A stretch of 64,000 bases of DNA. Source: Micromonospora chokoriensis (GTDB lineage: Bacteria > Actinomycetota > Actinomycetes > Mycobacteriales > Micromonosporaceae). Shown here in pieces: positions 1 through 8,332 of this stretch. The notes below the pieces were generated by a model. It searched no databases. It saw nothing but the letters and a program-made list of their open reading frames with translations, and had not been told where the DNA came from. The stretch spans positions 123,456 through 187,455 of the forward strand of contig NZ_JOAN01000012.1 of assembly GCF_000718555.1 (NCBI RefSeq), written 5' to 3'. Position 1 is the first letter of the stretch, and every line of letters begins with the position of its first letter. The position numbers were made by a program, and so were the translations under genes.

Positions 1-1
1 C

Positions 2-955
2 GCCGGTCTGCTGCCCGCACTGCGCACCGGCGAGCCGCAACGGGCGGCGGCGGCACACGTGCGGGCGTACCGCCGGCACCGGGGCGAGCGCGCGGCGTTC
101 CCGCACCTCGCCGCGCACCTGCGGTTCTGCGCGTTGGGCGGGCACCTGGAACGCGGGCTGACCATCCTGGCCGAGCAACTGCCCCGGTTGGACCGGCCGA
201 CCGACGACCTCGCCGCCATGGAGTTCGCCGCCGCCGGGGCGCTGGTCTGCGGGCTGGCCGTCGAGGCCGGGCTCGGCGGGCGGACGATGCCCCGCCCGGC
301 GTACGGCGAGCGGACGGCCAGCGAGCCGGACGTCGCCGCCCTCGGGGCGCTGCTGCTCGGGGTCGCCAGCGACCTGGCCGGCAGCTTCGACGCGCGCAAC
401 GGCACCGGCCACCACTCCGGACGGATCGCCGCCTGGCTGGCCGAGCGCCCGCTCGCGGCACCGGTTTCGCTGCCCACCGACGATGACCCGGACGGGCTCG
501 ACGAGCCCGACGCCGAGCGGTTCGACGACGAGCCCGGGTTGGGTGAGCGGGAGTTGTCCGCGTTGTCCCTCGGCATGATCACCGCGGTACTGGACGGGCG
601 CGGCGACCCGTACCTGATGGACGAGGGCGAGACGGTGGTCGGGCACTGGGAAGGTGCGGTGATCCAGTTCCGGCGGGCCGGTGAACGCGGTGAGGTGCTG
701 CACGCCCGTGCCATGGCCGACCGCCGGCTGCCGGCGTTCCGCCGCGCCGAGGCGTACGCCTTCTGCAACGCGTGGAACCACGACCGGCTGCTGCCCAAGG
801 CGTACGCGCACGACCTCGGCGACGAGTTGGTGCTGGCCGGCGACGTGGCCACGGACCTGACGCACGGGGTCGCCCCGGCACAGCTGCGGGTCCTGATGGA
901 CGCCGCCATCGCCACCGGCGTCGCCTACGCCGAGGCGGTCGCAGCGCTCCCCTGA
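2..955 (+). CDS. YbjN domain-containing protein, 5' end outside window
   Basis: The frame is open from the first bases of the window, so the gene starts upstream; 317 residues are visible. A GTG at 59 is in frame but nothing marks it as the start. The first ~90 residues are Ala/Leu/Arg-rich helices that look like TPR-type repeats. An acidic Asp/Glu linker follows, and the last ~130 residues resemble the YbjN fold (type III chaperone-like), with a run of the type MITAVLDGRGDPYLMDEG and a conserved FCNAWN motif. YbjN proteins are mostly uncharacterised; some are linked to stress or motility regulation. The function here is unknown. Family call fairly secure, boundaries of the N-terminal repeats not. 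Confidence 0.7.
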   Translation, partial: AGLLPALRTGEPQRAAAAHVRAYRRHRGERAAFPHLAAHLRFCALGGHLERGLTILAEQLPRLDRPTDDLAAMEFAAAGALVCGLAVEAGLGGRTMPRPAYGERTASEPDVAALGALLLGVASDLAGSFDARNGTGHHSGRIAAWLAERPLAAPVSLPTDDDPDGLDEPDAERFDDEPGLGERELSALSLGMITAVLDGRGDPYLMDEGETVVGHWEGAVIQFRRAGERGEVLHARAMADRRLPAFRRAEAYAFCNAWNHDRLLPKAYAHDLGDELVLAGDVATDLTHGVAPAQLRVLMDAAIATGVAYAEAVAALP

Positions 956-1077
956 GTCGCGGACAGGGCGGATGGTTGCGCTCCGGGGCACGACTGTGCG
1001 ACATCCGACAGCACGCAACCGGAGGCGCCGGGTCGATGTGCTACGGCCATCACCGACCGCGCACCCCGGGAGTCACC

Positions 1078-2112
1078 ATGAACCGCCTGTTCGCCTCCGG
1101 CCTCCTCGCCGCCGCCCTGCTTCTCGCGCCCACCCTCGCCGGGCCGGCCGTCGCCGCGCCGGCCGCCTCGCCCAGCCCGAAAGCCGCCCCCACGATCACC
1201 GCTCGGGGCGACATCGTCTTCCTCGGCAAGGACCCCTGGTCGCCGTCCGGCCCGCTGGAGGTCACCGTCAAGAACCCGGGCAGCACGGCCGCGAAGGGCT
1301 TCTTCGTGCTGCGCCTACCGCGCAACGCCGACCTGACCTTGGGGGACTGCCGGACCGTCCAGGGCACGCCGCGTACCTGGGTCTGCGGCGGTGCGGAACT
1401 GCCGGCCGGGGGTGAGCGGGTGTACCGGCTGGTGGTGGCCTCGACGGCTGCAGAGCCGGTCTTCGGGGTGCAGGCGTGGGGTTCCGTCGCCGGCCGGGAC
1501 GCCGCCGGGGTCACCGATGAGTTCTCCGACTTCCGGATCAACTGGCCGGACCGCACCTCCCTGCGGTTGCGGGCCACCGCTGGCCCGGTCGTCAACGCGA
1601 CGACGACGGTGCGGGTGCGGGTCACCAACACCGGCACCTTCGACATCGGCGGCTACGCGATCGTCATCACCACCCCGACCGGGGTGCGGGTTGCCGCGCC
1701 GGCGTGCTCGGACACCGGCCGGATGGTCGGCGTGGGCTGCGAGATCCTGCGGCCGAGCGGGCTCGCCGACGGCGCCACTGACAGCTTCGACGTACGGCTG
1801 ACGGTCACCGGGGGCACGAAGACCGTGAAGCTGTCGCTCGCCCCCGCCAACCGCTACACCAACAAGGACACCGCGCTGACGCTGCGCCTGAGCGGCGCGG
1901 GCGGATCGGGTGCCGGCGACGCCACCCCGCCACCATCGGCCGGTCCGACCGCCACGCCGACCCCGACCGCCACCGCGACCACGTCCACCCCGGACGCGGC
2001 GCAACTGCCCCGCACCGGCGTCTCCGGCAGCACGCTTGGCCTCATCGGAGCAGCCCTGCTGGCCCTCGGGGTCGGGCTGCTGGTGCTGCGGCGGCGACTG
2101 TTGCGGGGCTGA
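1078..2112 (+). CDS. LPXTG-anchored secreted surface protein
   Basis: 344 residues. The ATG at 1078 has a GGGAG ribosome site 5-6 bases upstream and is followed by a clear Sec signal peptide (Arg at 3, hydrophobic core, Ala-x-Ala cleavage near 27). The middle contains two Ig/DUF11-like beta-rich segments with two Cys pairs. A Pro/Thr/Ser linker of about 35 residues follows, then the sorting signal LPRTG, a hydrophobic helix and the RRRLLRG tail. A class-E/F type sortase should attach it to the cell wall. No sortase gene is in the window. Its ligand or role cannot be read from the sequence; it resembles many actinomycete DUF11-type cell-wall proteins. Confidence 0.8.
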   Translation: MNRLFASGLLAAALLLAPTLAGPAVAAPAASPSPKAAPTITARGDIVFLGKDPWSPSGPLEVTVKNPGSTAAKGFFVLRLPRNADLTLGDCRTVQGTPRTWVCGGAELPAGGERVYRLVVASTAAEPVFGVQAWGSVAGRDAAGVTDEFSDFRINWPDRTSLRLRATAGPVVNATTTVRVRVTNTGTFDIGGYAIVITTPTGVRVAAPACSDTGRMVGVGCEILRPSGLADGATDSFDVRLTVTGGTKTVKLSLAPANRYTNKDTALTLRLSGAGGSGAGDATPPPSAGPTATPTPTATATTSTPDAAQLPRTGVSGSTLGLIGAALLALGVGLLVLRRRLLRG

Positions 2113-2136
2113 GCCGGAACACCTCCTGAACGAGCC

Positions 2137-2179
2137 GGGCCGGCCACCGACATCCACGGGGGATGTCGGCGACCGGCCC
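2137..2179. terminator. bidirectional hairpin between convergent genes
   Basis: Two-part stem: outer arms GGGCCGG (2137-2143) and CCGGCCC (2173-2179), inner arms CCGACATCC (2147-2155) and GGATGTCGG (2161-2169) with a 5-nt loop. It lies in the 78-bp gap between the stop codons of the surface-protein gene and rnj, so it probably terminates both. There is no T tract, as is common in actinomycetes. Confidence 0.65.
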
Positions 2180-2190
2180 GGTCACGCGTG

Positions 2191-3879
2191 TCAGACCTCG
2201 ACGACGGTGGGCACGATCATCGGCCGACGACGGTACTTGTCGTTGACCCACCGCCCCACGGTCCGCCGGACGATCTGCTGAAGCTGGTGCGGGTCGGTGA
2301 TGCCGTCCGCCGCGGCCCGGTTGAGCGCCTCGGTGACCAGCGGGACCACCGGATTGAACGCCTCCGGGTCCTCGGAGAAGCCCTTCGCGGAGAGCGTCGG
2401 ACCGGCGACCACCTTGCCGGTGACCGAGTCGACCACGACGGTGGTGGCGATGAAGCCCCCGTCACCGAGGATCCGTCGTTCGGTGAGCAGCGACTCGCTG
2501 ACGTCACCGACGGCGAGGCCGTCCACGTAGACGTACCGGCTCTTCACGTGCCCCACCACGCTGGCGCGGCCCTCGACCAGGTCGACGACGTCGCCGTCCT
2601 CGCAGATCACCACCCGGTCGGCGGCGACCCCGGACTCGATGCCGAGTCGGGCGTGGGCACGAAGGTGACGCCACTCGCCGTGCACCGGCATCAGGTTGCT
2701 GGGCCGGACCACGTTGAGCAGGTAGAGCAGCTCCCCGGCGGGGGCGTGCCCGGAGACGTGCACCTTGGCCACGTCCTTGTGCACGACCACCGCGCCGGCC
2801 CGAGCGAGCCGGTTGATCACCCGGTAGACCGAGGTCTCGTTGCCCGGCACCAGCGACGAGGCCAGCACGACGGTGTCACCGGGAGCGATGGTGATGTGCC
2901 GGTGGTCGCCGCTGGCCATCCGGCCCAGCGCGCTCATCGGCTCACCCTGGGAACCGGTGGACATCAGCACGATCTCATCCGGCGGCAGCGTGGTCGCCTC
3001 GTCGATGCTGATGACCAGGCCGGCCGGGATGTTGAGCAGGCCGAGGTCCCGGGCGATGCCCATGTTGCGGACCATCGACCGGCCGATCAGCGCGACCTTG
3101 CGGCCGTGCTCGGCGGCGGAGTCGAAGACCTGCTGCACACGGTGCACGTGCGAGGCGAACGAGGCGACGATGATCCGACCCTTGGCCTTCGCGAAGATCG
3201 AGTCGAGCACCGGCCCGATCTCCCGCTCCGGGGTGACGAAGCCGGGGATCTCCGCGTTGGTGGAGTCGGACAGCAGCAGGTCGACGCCTTCGGCGCCGAG
3301 CCGGGCGAAGCCGGCCAGGTCGGTGATCCGGCCGTCCAGCGGAAGCTGGTCCATCTTGAAGTCGCCGGTGTGCAGCACCAGGCCGGCGGGGGTCCGGATG
3401 GCCACCGCGAGGGCGTCCGGGATCGAGTGGTTGACCGCGAAGAACTCACACTCGAACGGGCCGAGCCGCTCGCGGCCGCCCTCCCGCACGGTAAGCGTGT
3501 ACGGCTGGATCCGCCGCTCGGCCAGCTTCGCCTCGACCAGGGCGAGGGTGAACTGTGAGCCGACCAGCGGGATGTCGGGCTTGTGGGCGAGCAGGTAGGG
3601 CACCGCGCCGATGTGGTCCTCGTGACCGTGCGTCAGCACGATCGCCTGCACGTCGGCCAGCCGGTCCAGGATCGGACCGAAGTCGGGCAGGATCAGATCC
3701 ACACCTGGCTGCTCGACGTCGGGGAACAGGACCCCGCAGTCGACGATCAGCAACTTGCCGTCGTACTCGAAGACGGTCATGTTCCGACCGATGGCGCCGA
3801 GCCCGCCCAGCGGGATGATCCGCAGGCCACCTTCCGGCAGCGGCGGGGGTAGTTCCGCCTCGATGTGCGCCTCGGTCAC
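2191..3879 (-). CDS. rnj: Ribonuclease J
   Basis: 562 residues, normal length. Metallo-beta-lactamase/beta-CASP nuclease for RNA maturation and decay, with 5'-3' exo and endo activity. The zinc-binding motif HGHEDH is at residues 84-89; further beta-lactamase and CASP motifs (SDSTNAE, SFASHVHRVQ, STGSQGEPMSALGRMA, HVSGHA, PVHGEWRHLRAHA) follow in the expected order. The GTG start at 3879 has AGGTGG upstream. It is the last gene of a thyX-dapA-rnj run; the 52-bp gap to dapA suggests cotranscription, and the same order occurs in mycobacteria. No truncation or missing key residue. Confidence 0.95.
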   Translation of the reverse strand: MTEAHIEAELPPPLPEGGLRIIPLGGLGAIGRNMTVFEYDGKLLIVDCGVLFPDVEQPGVDLILPDFGPILDRLADVQAIVLTHGHEDHIGAVPYLLAHKPDIPLVGSQFTLALVEAKLAERRIQPYTLTVREGGRERLGPFECEFFAVNHSIPDALAVAIRTPAGLVLHTGDFKMDQLPLDGRITDLAGFARLGAEGVDLLLSDSTNAEIPGFVTPEREIGPVLDSIFAKAKGRIIVASFASHVHRVQQVFDSAAEHGRKVALIGRSMVRNMGIARDLGLLNIPAGLVISIDEATTLPPDEIVLMSTGSQGEPMSALGRMASGDHRHITIAPGDTVVLASSLVPGNETSVYRVINRLARAGAVVVHKDVAKVHVSGHAPAGELLYLLNVVRPSNLMPVHGEWRHLRAHARLGIESGVAADRVVICEDGDVVDLVEGRASVVGHVKSRYVYVDGLAVGDVSESLLTERRILGDGGFIATTVVVDSVTGKVVAGPTLSAKGFSEDPEAFNPVVPLVTEALNRAAADGITDPHQLQQIVRRTVGRWVNDKYRRRPMIVPTVVEV

Positions 3880-3931
3880 GCGTCCACCTCATTCTGCGAC
3901 GCCGTCACTCGGCGCCCATCGTGTCGTTCGA

Positions 3932-4858
3932 TCATTCGGGCAGCTCCAGGCCCGCTGCCGCGAAGTCCGCGCGCAGCTGGGCGATCTCGTCGTCGGTGGC
4001 GTCCACGAGCGGGGGTCGCACCGGGCCGGCCGGCAGGCCCAGCGACGCCAGGCCCGCCTTCACCAGGATGGTGCCCTGGGTACGGAAGATGCCGGTGAAC
4101 AGCGGCAGCAGTCGCCGGTGCAGGGCCAGCGCGGTCGGCATGTCCCCCGCGTCGTACGCCTCGATCATCTGTGCGGTCAGCGCCCCGGTGAAGTGCGTCG
4201 AGGTGCCGACCAGGCCCACACAGCCGACGGCCAGCGCCGGCAGGGTGAGAGCGTCCTCGCCGCTGTAGAAGGCGAGGGCGGTGCGGCTGGTGACCCAGCT
4301 GGCTGCGGTCAGGTCGCCCTTGGCGTCCTTGACCGCGACGATCCGGCCGTGTTCGGCGAGCCGGACCAGCGTCTCGGTGTCGATCGGCACGCCCGAGCGG
4401 TGCGGGATGTCGTACAGCATCACCGGCAGGCCGGTGGCGTCGGCCACCGCGGTGAAGTGTCGCAGCAACCCGCTCTGCGGCGGCTTGTTGTAGTACGGGG
4501 TGACCACCAGCAGGCCGTGCGCACCGGCCTTCTCGGCGGCGGCGGCCAGCTCGATGGTGTGCCGGGTGTCGTTGGTGCCGACGCCCGCGATCACCTTGGC
4601 GCGGTCACCGACGGCCTCCACCACGGCCCGGATCAGGTGTTCCTTCTCCGCCTCGGTGGTGGTCGGCGACTCGCCGGTGGTGCCGTTGACCACCAGCGCG
4701 TCGTTGCCCTGCTCGTCGACCAGGTAGCTCGCCAGCCGGGCGGCACCGTCGAGATCGAGGGCACCGTCGGGGGTGAACGGGCTCACCATGGCGGTGAGCA
4801 GCCGGCCGAAGGGGCGGGACGCCGGTCGGGCCGCGGCGTCGGGGTGGTCGTGCGTCAT
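3932..4858 (-). CDS. dapA: 4-hydroxy-tetrahydrodipicolinate synthase
   Basis: 308 residues. Condenses pyruvate with aspartate semialdehyde in the diaminopimelate/lysine pathway. Seen: the GTTGESPT substrate loop (59-66), Tyr123 in TPYYNKP, and the Schiff-base Lys177 in AVKDAKGD. I chose the ATG at 4858 because it follows GGAGGG and opens the conserved N-terminus; the frame is open further upstream but without conserved sequence. It sits 47 bp after thyX and 52 bp before rnj on the same strand. dapB, the next pathway step, is 6 kb away in the same block. Confidence 0.95.
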   Translation of the reverse strand: MTHDHPDAAARPASRPFGRLLTAMVSPFTPDGALDLDGAARLASYLVDEQGNDALVVNGTTGESPTTTEAEKEHLIRAVVEAVGDRAKVIAGVGTNDTRHTIELAAAAEKAGAHGLLVVTPYYNKPPQSGLLRHFTAVADATGLPVMLYDIPHRSGVPIDTETLVRLAEHGRIVAVKDAKGDLTAASWVTSRTALAFYSGEDALTLPALAVGCVGLVGTSTHFTGALTAQMIEAYDAGDMPTALALHRRLLPLFTGIFRTQGTILVKAGLASLGLPAGPVRPPLVDATDDEIAQLRADFAAAGLELPE

Positions 4859-4905
4859 ACCCTCCAACCTAGCGGACGACCAGCCGGGGCCCGCCGGGGA
4901 AGGGC

Positions 4906-5646
4906 TCAGGACGCCTCGTGCGGGCTGGCCGCCACTTCGGTGCCGTCCGGCAGCGTGGAGATCACGAAGTCGGCGAACACGTTCGGGGCGACACTCTGAA
5001 GCTGGCGCAGGCACTCCACGGCCAGCTCACGGATCTCCACATCGGCGTGCTCGGTGGCCCGCATCGCGATGAAGTGCCGCCAGGCGCGGTAGTTGCCGGT
5101 GACCACGATCCGGGTCTCGGTGGCGTTGGGCAGCACCGCCCGGGCCGCCTGCCGGGCCTGCTTGCGGCGCAGCGTCGGGTTCGGCTCGTCGGAGAAGCGC
5201 TGCTCGAGGCCCTCCAGCAATTCGGTGTACGCCCGAACGCTCGCCTCGGCGGCCTCCACGAACTTCTTGTGCAGCTCCGGGTCGTCGGCGATGACCGCCG
5301 GCTCGACCATGGCCGCGTCCCGCTCCGGGACGTAGCGCTGGGACAGCTGGGAGTACGAGAAGTGCCGGTGCCGGATCAGCTCGTGGGTGAAGGAGCGGGA
5401 CACCCCGGTGAAGTAGAAGGTGACCGACCCGTGCTCCAGCACGCTCAGGTGGCCCACTTCGAGGATGTGTGCCAGGTAGCCGGCGTTGGTGGCGGTCGCC
5501 GGGTTCGGCTTCTTCCACGACTGGTAGCAGGCCCGGCCGGCGAACTCGGCGAGCGCCTGGCCACCCTCCGCGTCGGTCGACCACGGCACGTCGTCCGGGG
5601 CCGCGAATTGGGTCCACGCGATCAACTTGACCTGGGGCTGCACCAT
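4906..5646 (-). CDS. thyX: FAD-dependent thymidylate synthase
   Basis: 246 residues. Makes dTMP from dUMP using methylene-tetrahydrofolate and FAD/NADPH. The ThyX signature RHRx7S is at residues 92-102 ([11 protein letters not shown]). There are two adjacent in-frame ATGs, at 5655 and 5646. An AGGA lies 9 bases before the second but directly abuts the first, so 5646 is preferred. It is the first gene of the thyX-dapA-rnj run. No thyA-type synthase is seen in the window, which fits a ThyX-dependent actinomycete but proves nothing about the rest of the genome. Confidence 0.95.
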   Translation of the reverse strand: MVQPQVKLIAWTQFAAPDDVPWSTDAEGGQALAEFAGRACYQSWKKPNPATATNAGYLAHILEVGHLSVLEHGSVTFYFTGVSRSFTHELIRHRHFSYSQLSQRYVPERDAAMVEPAVIADDPELHKKFVEAAEASVRAYTELLEGLEQRFSDEPNPTLRRKQARQAARAVLPNATETRIVVTGNYRAWRHFIAMRATEHADVEIRELAVECLRQLQSVAPNVFADFVISTLPDGTEVAASPHEAS

Positions 5647-5735
5647 GTCCGGCATTCCTGGGACTGTAGTGGCGCACCGCCTTCCGGCCCAACTCAGGCG
5701 CGCCTCGTGCAATGTCGATCACTCGCTTCCACCCG

Positions 5736-5814
5736 CAAGATCGCGCAACATCATGGATGTAGTGGCATCCGTCGCGTGCCAACACCACTACCTCCAGGAT
5801 CGAGCACGATCTTG
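5736..5814. repeat. imperfect 30-bp GATC-anchored inverted repeat
   Basis: Arms 5736-5765 and 5785-5814 pair at 23 of 30 positions around a 19-nt loop. The outer ends are CAAGATCG and CGATCTTG; the inner ends are GTAGTGG and CCACTAC. It fills most of the gap between the DUF2752 gene and thyX, both on the minus strand, so it may terminate the upstream gene or act as an RNA structure ahead of thyX. It belongs to a set of GATC-bounded intergenic hairpins in this window. Confidence 0.7.
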
Positions 5815-5834
5815 GGGCGAGGTGCAGCGGCGGG

Positions 5835-6467
5835 TCAGACGTAGAGCGAGGTGAACGGCGCCCAGGGCAGGTTGCGCAGCACCGAGAAGGCCAGCCACAC
5901 GCCCAGGAAACCGCCGATGACCTTAGAGCTGATCCGCAGCTCGGGCAGTCGCCAACCGAACGCCTGGTTGCCCGCCCAGGCCACGAAGAGGTACGCGAGG
6001 AACGGCAGCGCGAAGACGAAGAGGAAGTGGTGCCGGGCAGCGGCCGGCAGGTCGGCGTGCAGCACGTACCAGAGTGCGCGGGTGCCGCCACAGCCTGGGC
6101 AGTCCAGCCCGGTGGTCAACTTGAGCAAGCAGGTGGGCGACGCGTCCGGGTCGGCGTGGGTCGGGTTGCTGAGCAGCGCGTAGCTCATGCCGATGGCGAC
6201 GCAGCCGACCGCTGCCAGCGGCACCGCCCAGCGCGGTGAACGGTCGTAGAGTCGCAGCACGAACCGGGTGAGCCGGTCCGGCTCAGGTGCCGCGTAGCCA
6301 CCCGGCGGGGTCGTCGGCCAGCCCTCCGGGCCCGCCCCGCCGGGGCCGTAGCCACCGAGAGCCGAGCCGCCAGGGCCGTAGCCGCCGGCAGTACCGTCGG
6401 CCGGCACAGTGTGGACCACGCCGGAGGCGGGCTGCGGCTGGTCGACCGGTCCGGGAGCGCTCGTCAC
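5835..6467 (-). CDS. DUF2752 family membrane protein
   Basis: 210 residues. The N-terminal ~70 residues are a Gly/Pro/Tyr-rich, probably disordered tail with GGYGPGG repeats. The rest holds about three membrane helices and the DUF2752 hallmark LDCPGCGGTRA followed by a basic/His segment. The family's function is unknown. Two GTG codons could start it (6482 or 6467); neither has a good ribosome site. I took 6467, which begins 4 bases after the stop codon of the upstream YcaQ-like gene and suggests translational coupling. Confidence 0.75.
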   Translation of the reverse strand: MTSAPGPVDQPQPASGVVHTVPADGTAGGYGPGGSALGGYGPGGAGPEGWPTTPPGGYAAPEPDRLTRFVLRLYDRSPRWAVPLAAVGCVAIGMSYALLSNPTHADPDASPTCLLKLTTGLDCPGCGGTRALWYVLHADLPAAARHHFLFVFALPFLAYLFVAWAGNQAFGWRLPELRISSKVIGGFLGVWLAFSVLRNLPWAPFTSLYV

Positions 6468-6471
6468 GCGC

Positions 6472-7701
6472 TCACGGTACACCGGAGACGCCCGCCAACG
6501 CGGCGGTGAGCGGACCGGCCAGGTCGCCGGCTGCGGGCGGTGCCACCACGTCCAGGCCGAGCCAGCCGGCGAGTCGGTACAGCTCGGCGGCGAGCGCCAC
6601 AGCGGTCTCCCCCGGGTCGGCGCCGGGTTCGAGCCAGGCGGCCGGGACCAGCAGCACCCCGGCCTTGCGGTCGGCCTTCAGGTCGACCCGGGCGGTGAAC
6701 CGATCGCCCTGCAGAAACGGCAACACGTAGTAGCCGTAGACGCGCTGTGGCGCCGGGACGTAGATCTCGATCCGGTAGCTGAAGTCGAACAGCCGCTCGG
6801 TGCGGGCCCGTTCCCAGATCAGCGGATCGAACGGGCTGACCAGTGTGTTGCCCCGCACCCAGCGCGGCAGCCGGGCGGACGCGTGCAGCCAGGCCGGCTG
6901 ACGCCAGCCCGCCACGGTGACCGGCACCAGCTCACCGGCCTCGGCCAGCTCCGCGACGGCCTGCCGAGCGCCGGCCAACGGCAACCGGAAGTAGTCGCGC
7001 AGCTCCGGCTCGGCGGCCACCCCGAGCGACCGCGCGGCGAGGGCCACAAGCGTGCGGTACGCCTCGGCGTCGGTCGGGGTGGGCGTGGCCAGCACCGCCG
7101 GGGGCAGCACCCGCTCGGGCAGGTCGTAGCGGCGGGCGAAGGAGGTGCTGCGCTCCGCAGCGGTCACCTCCCCGGCCCAGAACAGGAACTCCAACGCCCG
7201 CTTGACCGCCGACCAGTTCCACCCCCAGTTGCCGGTCTCCCGTGGCGCGTCGTGCTCGATCTCGGCAGCGGTCAGCGGCCCTCGGGCGGCCACCTCGTCG
7301 CGGACCCAGGCGACCAACTCCGGCTGCTCCTGGGCGATCCGCCGCATGCCGCCCCAGGATTCGCTGTGCGCGCGGGCCATCCGCCAGCGCAGCACCGGGT
7401 GCAGCTCGACCGGGACCAGCGACGCCTCGTGGCCCCAGTATTCGAACAGCTCCCGCGGACGCCGGTAGGCGGCCTGGTCGAGCAGGGTCGTCGGGTAGGG
7501 GCCGAGCCGACTGTAGAGCGGCAGGTAGTGCGCGCGTTGCAGCACGTTTACCGAGTCCATCTGGATCAGCCCGACCCGGCCCAGCACCCGACGCAGGTGC
7601 CGGCGGGTGGGCACGCCGGTCGGCGCGGGGTCGGCGAAGCCCTGAGCGGCGAGCGCCACCCGGCGAGCCTGCGCGAGCGAGAGTGATTCCGGTGCGGTCA
7701 T
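6472..7701 (-). CDS. YcaQ-like winged-helix DNA glycosylase family protein
   Basis: 409 residues. Matches the winged-helix family once called DUF1006, which includes E. coli YcaQ, an unhooking glycosylase for DNA interstrand crosslinks. Visible hallmarks are the QMDSVNVLQRAHYLPLYSRL block, EYWGHEASLVP, and SPFDPLIWER. The ATG at 7701 opens the conserved SLAQARRVAL helix; an upstream extension to 7791 is open but unconserved. The gene starts near, and is divergent from, the GNAT gene at 7781. Glycosylase activity is inferred from the family; actinomycete members such as AlkX/AlkZ homologues differ in substrate range. Confidence 0.82.
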   Translation of the reverse strand: MTAPESLSLAQARRVALAAQGFADPAPTGVPTRRHLRRVLGRVGLIQMDSVNVLQRAHYLPLYSRLGPYPTTLLDQAAYRRPRELFEYWGHEASLVPVELHPVLRWRMARAHSESWGGMRRIAQEQPELVAWVRDEVAARGPLTAAEIEHDAPRETGNWGWNWSAVKRALEFLFWAGEVTAAERSTSFARRYDLPERVLPPAVLATPTPTDAEAYRTLVALAARSLGVAAEPELRDYFRLPLAGARQAVAELAEAGELVPVTVAGWRQPAWLHASARLPRWVRGNTLVSPFDPLIWERARTERLFDFSYRIEIYVPAPQRVYGYYVLPFLQGDRFTARVDLKADRKAGVLLVPAAWLEPGADPGETAVALAAELYRLAGWLGLDVVAPPAAGDLAGPLTAALAGVSGVP

Positions 7702-7780
7702 CGTCGGCGACCTTAATTCATCGGTACGACGCCGGTGCGGGAAGCTGGACGTGACGACCAACGGGGCATAGAACGGTGCA

Positions 7781-8332
7781 ATGCTGACCATCCGTCGGGA
7801 GGAGCCGGACGACGCTGAGGCGGTCGCCCGGGTGCACGTACACGGCTGGCAGGCGGGCTATGCCGGCGTCATGCCGGACGAGGTGCTCGGACGGCTCAAC
7901 GTGGTGGCCTGGGCACAGCGCCGTCGCGACGTCGGCACCGCCGATCCGGAGCACCCGTTCACCACCCTGCTCGGCGAGGTGGACGGGCTGGTCGTCGGCT
8001 TCACCACCTTCGGGCCGTACCGCCGCAACCAGGACCGCGACGACCTGGACCCGACCCTCGGCGAGGTGTTGGCGCTCTACGTGGAGCCGGCCCGCTGGGG
8101 TGATGGGACCGCCGCCGCGCTGCTCGACGCCGCCCGTGCCGGGCTCACCGAGCGGGGCTGGACCGACTACCGGTTGTGGGTGCTGGCGGACAACCCACGG
8201 GCCCGCCGGTTCTACGAACGGGCCGGGCTGTCACCGGACGGTGAGCAGTCGACCTACCAGGTGCCGCTGGCCGGCGGGAGCCCCCCGGTCGGGCTGGTCG
8301 AGCTGCGGTACGCCGGACGCCTCGACGACTGA
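7781..8332 (+). CDS. GNAT family N-acetyltransferase
   Basis: 183 residues, the usual size for one GNAT domain. The N-terminus IRREEPDDAEAVARVH, the beta4 strand VLALYVEPARWGDGTAAALL (acetyl-CoA pyrophosphate loop, here with an atypical R-W-G-D-G-T) and the C-terminal ADNPRARRFYERAGL motif are diagnostic. The acceptor is unknown. The last 102 bp run antisense through the 3' end of the mannosyltransferase gene on the opposite strand. A second GNAT starts at 9541 with a similar N-terminal VRPA..PEDAGEIARIQ layout. Confidence 0.88.
   Translation: MLTIRREEPDDAEAVARVHVHGWQAGYAGVMPDEVLGRLNVVAWAQRRRDVGTADPEHPFTTLLGEVDGLVVGFTTFGPYRRNQDRDDLDPTLGEVLALYVEPARWGDGTAAALLDAARAGLTERGWTDYRLWVLADNPRARRFYERAGLSPDGEQSTYQVPLAGGSPPVGLVELRYAGRLDD

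Noticed and set aside
974..1020. GGTTGCG/CGCAACC inverted repeat upstream of the LPXTG gene
   Set aside because: Only 7 bp with a 33-nt loop; expected often by chance in such DNA, so not called a terminator.
2188..3558. 456-codon + strand open frame opposite rnj
   Set aside because: Starts in the terminator region and has shadow-type composition; RNase J motifs are on the minus strand.
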